Positions 59,101 through 64,000 of a stretch of 64,000 nt of DNA are shown piece after piece (position 1 is the first letter of the stretch; each line of letters opens with the position of its first letter). The translations under genes were made by a program, and so were the position numbers. The stretch is from NCBI GenBank assembly GCA_965224235.1, contig CBDCYP010000002.1, positions 124,001 through 188,000 on the forward strand. Reading direction: 5' to 3'. This DNA comes from G958295935 sp965224235 (GTDB lineage Bacteria > Chloroflexota > Dehalococcoidia > Lucifugimonadales > Lucifugimonadaceae). A model generated the notes under the pieces. The model did no database searches. It was not told where the DNA came from and saw only the letters and a program-made list of their open reading frames with translations.

Positions 59101-60891
59101 CTATCGGCTGCCTTCCATGTCGGCGTCCGCGACGTTCGCGGGTAGGGCCTTCAGGATGACGTGGTCTTTCCTCTTTGTAAGCCGTTCTACCACCTCGTGG
59201 GCTTCACAACCCATAGACTCCGCCAAACCCGAAAGTTTCGCGTCGGGTTGGATACCGGAAAGCCGTGCCACCAATTCCCAACTTGGTTCAAAGTGGTTTT
59301 TCGGCGTCGCCCTGACTTCAACGGACATGTCTGAACGGTCGAAGATCATGGTCATATAGTCACCGATTCTGGCGCCGACGTGTTCCGCAGCGGATCGAGT
59401 CGAACCCAAAGACGGGCCCAGAAAGGAGGATTCCGGAAACGTTATCGTCACCGTTTTGCTATCAGGTCCCTGAAAGATGAGGTGATCACTTACGGTTACA
59501 TTCAGCCAGTACCCAACGGCCGAGGGCAAATTCCTGCCACTACCTCTGAGAACGTTTCGGTCGACTTCAATTACTAGTGAAACCCGGCGGGGTCCAAGAG
59601 AAAATACTCCGGGTGAGTTACCCTGCGTATGGCGTGAGTACGAGTACGGTTCTCCATCTTTGCGTATCCGCATCCGGCCATTTTCGGTCACGAACATTGC
59701 CGCATTGCAATAAGCTCTCGTAGAAGCCTCGACTATGCCGAAATCTGCATTCATGCGATCGACGACTTCCTTCACACGCATCGGCTGCCCAAGGGTCTCA
59801 AGAAGTTGACGAATCGACTGCGCAATGCCCAGGTAAACCGGATGTCCCCAGGATGCGAGAGCCCACTCTAACCTGTTCGCCCGTACGATTCTGGGATCCG
59901 CTGACAGCGCGTTCACCGCCGAGTTTCTTGTTCGGGCCTCGCGAATATGGGCCATCAACGTCTCGACCGTGGCGGGCCGGCCAATGTCGGCAAGAGCGAA
60001 CGTCAACCTGTCCGATATCGAACCCTTCCACCGCACGAGTTGCCCGTTAATACTTCGAATCGAGCCGTCACGCATCAGCCATCCCTCGTGCAAGGAAGGT
60101 TCGAGTCCCCATTTGCTCAACAGTTCGGATGCGTTGGCGCGATCGATCCGGCCATATTCGTCCGCCGTGTCCCGAATCGAAGAGGTTGGATCTCCACTGA
60201 CTTCAGTCGCCAAGATCCGCCATTCATTGTCGCTTTCGTAAGGTCCGGCAAATCGCAGCAACAGTGATCCATACCGGGTATCGCCGTCTTCTGTCGTAAG
60301 TAGTTGCTCCAGGTGGGACTCAGGAATGGCAACACCGATTCGCCGCCTTAGAGAATGTATGCGCCACCGAACAGGCAGACCCTCCGGAGTCTCGACATAT
60401 CCGGAAAACTTTCGGTGCAACCGGCTTCCGAGTTGGCGGACACGCTCGCGAGTGATTCCGAAGTCGTCGGCCAACTCCTGGAGGGTAAGTCCGCCGTCCA
60501 TGTCGGCGATCCGGTAGTTAAAGATGCTTCTGTCCCGAGCCGGCAGTTGATCGACCCAGCCGTCAACGATTTCATATGGGTGCCTCGGACGTTCGGCGAA
60601 CTGTTGGAGTTCAAGATGGGCGACCTCTCGCCACTCTTCGACCTCAATGTCACCGTTGATCACGCACGAAATCGCCTCGCCGATCGTGCGTGCGTTGGTT
60701 TCAGCCATAGCCCATGCAGCGAATCTTTGAACGCTGCGGCCAGGTTCTGAAGTCGCGTTCGTTATGTCAGACGCCGGGTCATAGGGGATTGACCACCCTT
60801 CGGGTTTCTCAGGCAACGACTCTGATTCATCAGAGTCGTACGATTCGATATTGAGTTCTGAATGCAACACGCTGAACTCTGTTCTTTCCAT
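59101..60891 (-). CDS. Sigma-70 region-4-like regulator with additional winged-HTH segments
   Basis: The protein has 596 residues from the ATG at 60891. An acidic N-terminus (1-60) leads to a region whose HTH at 135-162 reads LTLQELADDFGITRERVRQL, the -35-binding pattern of sigma-70 region 4, followed by GSRLHRKF. Two later segments look like winged helices: FALADIGRPATVETLMAHIR (about 305-350) and IRQLLETLGQPMRVKEVVDR (about 372-430). The final third is a beta-rich domain of unknown type. No sigma region 2 is visible, so it is not a complete sigma factor. This resembles sigma-like HTH proteins with HARE/wHTH units; role in transcription or DNA modification control is inferred. Confidence 0.62.
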   Translation of the reverse strand: MERTEFSVLHSELNIESYDSDESESLPEKPEGWSIPYDPASDITNATSEPGRSVQRFAAWAMAETNARTIGEAISCVINGDIEVEEWREVAHLELQQFAERPRHPYEIVDGWVDQLPARDRSIFNYRIADMDGGLTLQELADDFGITRERVRQLGSRLHRKFSGYVETPEGLPVRWRIHSLRRRIGVAIPESHLEQLLTTEDGDTRYGSLLLRFAGPYESDNEWRILATEVSGDPTSSIRDTADEYGRIDRANASELLSKWGLEPSLHEGWLMRDGSIRSINGQLVRWKGSISDRLTFALADIGRPATVETLMAHIREARTRNSAVNALSADPRIVRANRLEWALASWGHPVYLGIAQSIRQLLETLGQPMRVKEVVDRMNADFGIVEASTRAYCNAAMFVTENGRMRIRKDGEPYSYSRHTQGNSPGVFSLGPRRVSLVIEVDRNVLRGSGRNLPSAVGYWLNVTVSDHLIFQGPDSKTVTITFPESSFLGPSLGSTRSAAEHVGARIGDYMTMIFDRSDMSVEVRATPKNHFEPSWELVARLSGIQPDAKLSGLAESMGCEAHEVVERLTKRKDHVILKALPANVADADMEGSR

Positions 60892-60937
60892 CGGACCGAC
60901 AAAGCGACGCGCCTCCGGGCGCCCTGGTCTAGGTCTG

Positions 60938-61405
60938 TCACTGGATGACGGGTACAAACTCCATGGCTCTTGCGACTTCCTCCTCCGGATAAGCGTAGTC
61001 CACCATGCCGCTCGTGAAGTAGTTCTCGTAGGCCGACATGTCGAAATGGCCATGCCCGCAGAGATGGAAGAGTATGGTCTTGGCCTCGCCCGACTCTTTG
61101 CATGCCAGCGTCTCGTCGATCGTGGCCTTGATGGCGTGCGCCGGTTCAGGCGCCGGAATAATGCACTCCGTTTGAGCGAACTGTACCGCCGCGGCGAAGA
61201 CGGCGTTTTGGTGGTACGCCCTTGGCTCGATGAGGCCCAGATGGGCCATCAGGCTGATGAGCGGCGCAAAGTCGTCAGGCCCGGCGGGTTGAAGGGCGCC
61301 GGGGTGGAGCGCTGGATCGATCGGCCGTTCGAGATCAGCCTGAACGTTATACCAGTGACTCGGTATTTCGCTCTCATCAAGAAGGATTTTAGTCGGTTCG
61401 CTCAC
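60938..61405 (-). pseudogene. TrpB2-type tryptophan synthase beta, catalytic core deleted in frame
   Basis: The frame from GTG at 61405 reads the TrpB2 N-terminus (TKILLDESEIPSHWYNVQAD, LHPGALQPAGPDDFAPL). It then joins directly to the TrpB2 C-terminus (ISLMAHLGLIEPRAYHQN, ECIIPAPEPAHAIKATIDE, ILFHLCGHGHFDMSAYENYF). The middle of about 260 residues, which carries the PLP lysine (HKPNTA-type loop) and the indole tunnel, is missing, but the frame is kept. In full-length relatives both sides of the gap read APL, so a deletion between short repeats is likely. A 155-residue product could be made but could not bind PLP in the usual way. Confidence 0.75.
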
Positions 61406-62004
61406 GCGTAATCTCAGCGAATATTCCTGTCGACACATGCCAAGACGGTGATCCGGCCACGGACTCGGACGCAGGCTGATCAGATGATACCCCAAAAAGC
61501 GCAATTTTCAATACGCGCCCTGGCAAGGGCAGGCGGACATGGCGGCAGAGACGGTCAATGTAGGGTGTAGATTTGGGCCGCAAAGTCAGACCCGCGGAGG
61601 GGCCACTCTTGCAATCGTCTGATTGGCCTGCGAAACGCGTGCACAATATCGGTCTCGGCTTTGTAAGGGGCGCAGGTTTTTTTGGAAACCTTTGAGACGC
61701 AGGGGGCAGTCGCTCAGCGCGATCGTCGTCCGCTGCCTCGTCCAGGATTTCGATTTTCGTTTTGGTTCTGAATACTGTACTCTCGAATGAGTCGCCCAAT
61801 GGATTGGAACGCCGTCTAGGCTTGGAGATTCGCCCTCCCTGAATGGGATGTCGGGCCAGTGAACCGTATGAGAGTTGGCGACAACCCGGTACTTGTTAGC
61901 GGCCTTCCGGGCTGTAACCCAGGATAGGCATGTCCATATGCGGACTGAGGACGATGATAAGAATGATGATAAGAATCATGAGTGGGCAGAAGAAATGGAA
62001 ATCC
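61406..62004. other. Intergenic region, nothing recognised
   Basis: Minus-strand frames over 61.4-61.8 kb have no family signature. The segment separates the TrpB2 remnant from the lipoprotein gene on the other strand and should hold both promoters. Confidence 0.45.
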
Positions 62005-62598
<594 letters not shown>

Positions 62599-62743
62599 GC
62601 CCGAACCGGAGCGCCTCGACGAGGGCCTGTCAACTCTCTGGCACGGCGTACCCAGGATCAGAACCCATTGACGGGCGCGTCGAGCTTCTCAGTTGAACGC
62701 AGATCCGGCGACACGCATTAGGCTGGCGGAACAGCCGCCCCAT

Positions 62744-62884
62744 TTAGTTGCGCCACTTGTACATCGCCCGGTCGTGCTCCCGCGGATGAACCCGTGTGCC
62801 GAGTGGCGGAACAACGGGCATGAACCCCGATTCCCACACGAACGGGCGAACTGACTGTACCCGTAGCGCGGTCCGTCGCCACAT
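62744..62884 (-). CDS. Possible small protein (46 residues) next to tRNA-Arg
   Basis: An ATG at 62884 opens MWRRTALRVQSVRPFVWESG, then FMPVVPPLGTRVHPRE and HDRAMYKWRN with a TAA at 62744-62746. The frame is also open back to the tRNA's 3' end. The residue mix (Trp, Pro, His, Arg) and GC-rich third positions look protein-like. There is no homologue that I can name and no strong ribosome site. Confidence 0.3.
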   Translation of the reverse strand: MWRRTALRVQSVRPFVWESGFMPVVPPLGTRVHPREHDRAMYKWRN

Positions 62885-62950
62885 ACGGACCCTGGCGCTG
62901 CGGACCGAGGCAGGGTTCAGCTCTCCGACGAGTGAATGAAAAGGGGAGCG

Positions 62951-63026
62951 TGGAGCCCCTGGCGAGAATCGAACTCGCGACTCGCGGTTTAGGAAACCGC
63001 TGCTCTATCCTCTGAGCTACAGGGGC
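62951..63026 (-). tRNA. tRNA-Arg (anticodon CCU)
   Basis: On the minus strand, acceptor GCCCCTG pairs with CAGGGGC. The D arm is TAGCTCAGAGGATAGAGCA. The anticodon stem GCGGT/ACCGC encloses TTCCTAA, giving anticodon CCT. The T arm CGCGAG-TTCGATT-CTCGC follows, and an encoded CCA lies at 62951-62953. Confidence 0.92.
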
Positions 63027-63405
63027 GTTACCTTATGATATGAAATTTCGCCGCCCCTCATCGAATGCAGAGCGAGGAAACCTCATAAACACTTTCCTCA
63101 GCAGCGCGGCGTCCACTGCGACAATCAAACTTCATCGGCTTGCCAGGATGGGCGTAACGCGGAGCAACAACCAACGAGACGCAACCGAGCCGCGCTACCT
63201 CACGATTCGCGGGCTGTCGGCGACGCGTTGTTGTCACCATAGGCGGCTCTCTCAACGACCTCTCCCACCCACAAGTTGAACCCCTTTCCCCGCCCTTTTG
63301 CAGCGTACGCGGCTTCCCTGTTGACTTCCGATGGCATGGTGGTCTCACAAAATGGGAGAAGCAGTATTCGACAGGTGTTTGCGTTGTGGATGTCCCGCGC
63401 CGGTC
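63027..63405. other. Intergenic region, nothing recognised
   Basis: No gene or repeat is supported between tRNA-Arg and the ATPase gene end. Open frames on both strands have no domain signature. Confidence 0.45.
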
Positions 63406-64000
63406 TTATGAGGAATTTGGGCTGATATCCACTACTTGCGCGCCAGCGACTTCGGCGAACATATCGCGAGTGGAGGTATGGCAGGTAAAGACCAGCGCCT
63501 GGTTGGTTCGCGCCAGTTCGGCGAAGGACTTGGCAGCCGAGCGGGCCCGTTCTGGATCGAAGTTGACCAACGCCTCGTCGACCACGACCGGCAGCCGCTC
63601 GGCGTGTTCGCCAAACTCCCGAATGAGACCAAACCTCAGCGCCAGGTAGAGTTGTTCGCGGGTACCCCTGCTCAATTGGTCGGGCCGTCGGCTACCGCCG
63701 TTTGAATGCACTACAGTAATCGTCTGCTCCCCGATGGGCGCGTACAGCCTGGTGTACCGCTGGCCGGTTACGCTGGAGAAGAAGGCTTGGGCGTGCCGGA
63801 TAACGCTGGGCTGGCGTTCCTGCTCGAACTTCTGCCGCGTCTTTTCCAGCAGCGACTGAGCGACGGTGAGGCGAGACCATTCGCGGGTGTATCCCCGCAG
63901 TTGCTCCAGCAGGGAACCGCGACGAATGCGCAAGACCGATGACTCCTCTTCACCTGCTAGTTGCTTCAACTCGTTGTCGATCCCGCCCCGCTCTTCCCGC
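63406..64000 (-). CDS. YhaN/SbcC-like AAA ATPase, C-terminal part (5' end outside window)
   Basis: The frame is open to the window edge and about 198 residues are visible. It shows the end of a coiled coil (LLEKTRQKFEQERQPSVIRH), then the C-terminal ABC/SMC-type ATPase lobe: the signature LSRGTREQLYLALRFGLIRE, Walker B LPVVVDEALVNFDPERA and the H-loop LVFTCHTSTRDMF. This order is that of YhaN/SbcC/Rad50-like DNA-repair ATPases, and the Q-rich SSVTGQRYTRLYAP part fits YhaN. Such genes usually overlap a YhaO/SbcD-type nuclease that would lie upstream, outside the window. Confidence 0.87.
   Translation of the reverse strand, partial: REERGGIDNELKQLAGEEESSVLRIRRGSLLEQLRGYTREWSRLTVAQSLLEKTRQKFEQERQPSVIRHAQAFFSSVTGQRYTRLYAPIGEQTITVVHSNGGSRRPDQLSRGTREQLYLALRFGLIREFGEHAERLPVVVDEALVNFDPERARSAAKSFAELARTNQALVFTCHTSTRDMFAEVAGAQVVDISPNSS

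Overview
The window is GC-rich chromosomal DNA from a bacterium with dense single-strand gene runs and many GTG/TTG starts. I infer a Chloroflexota member, probably from the SAR202/Dehalococcoidia side. The reasons are a 1438-residue protein pairing a GT39-like half with a DUF2298 (Chlor_Arch_YYY) half, and a catabolic repertoire of FAD oxidoreductases, acyl-CoA dehydrogenases, an enolase-superfamily enzyme, molybdenum hydroxylases, LarA and creatininase. No rRNA or ribosomal protein gene is present to confirm this.

Layout. 0-12 kb: the tail of a Rieske-like protein, a broken GH32 remnant, 3-hydroxyacyl-CoA dehydrogenase, a galactonate-dehydratase-like enzyme, a HAD/ComF pair, long HPF, a small P-loop kinase, the GT39/DUF2298 protein and an M16 peptidase. 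12-14.4 kb: a two-gene unit of a membrane-anchored protein and a trypsin-like protease carrying a PKD domain and four Trp-rich repeats. 14.7-20 kb: an Lrp/AsnC ligand-binding domain, two acyl-CoA dehydrogenases around a REP-associated transposase, a HIT protein and an MFS exporter. 20-26.6 kb: a molybdenum hydroxylase operon (FAD, 2Fe-2S, two paralogous large subunits, MoaD-like). 27-28.5 kb: HicBA, a truncated IS1595-type transposase and a MITE. 28.6-32 kb: folE, a pteridine-reductase-like SDR, folB and larA.

32.2-38.5 kb is a zone of decay. It holds a DUF4352 protein, a SAM methyltransferase, a type III Mod fragment, a lipoprotein, an amidohydrolase scrap, an IS1182-type transposase and a MerT-like scrap, all broken by frameshifts, stops or truncation, around one intact TauE/SafE gene. 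Next to tRNA-Glu (38.7 kb) lies a nuclease-rich patch: a PD-(D/E)XK-like protein, a GIY-YIG-like protein and an overlapping DUF6884 gene with a TGA at its eighth codon.

41.5-50.4 kb returns to metabolism: PIG-L deacetylase, a two-subunit FAD dehydrogenase of opine/sarcosine type, a homocysteine methyltransferase-like protein, a P-loop kinase, a NYN ribonuclease, creatininase and an alcohol dehydrogenase. 50.6-54.6 kb is a defence island: a single-chain restriction-methylase with an AT-richer central block, followed by a Panacea-domain toxin-antitoxin pair. 54.6-64 kb holds a ketopantoate-reductase-like enzyme, two unknown genes, a ThiO-like oxidase, a methyltransferase, a sigma-region-4-like regulator, a TrpB2 gene that has lost its catalytic core in frame, a Glu-Gly-Gly repeat lipoprotein, tRNA-Arg and the end of a YhaN/SbcC-like ATPase.

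Three repeat families are dispersed through the window: GATCGGGGTC-type palindromes, GGGTTTCAAACCC-type palindromes associated with the RAYT gene, and a roughly 130-bp MITE with TACCAATTCG ends. All identifications are by reading; no database search was run.
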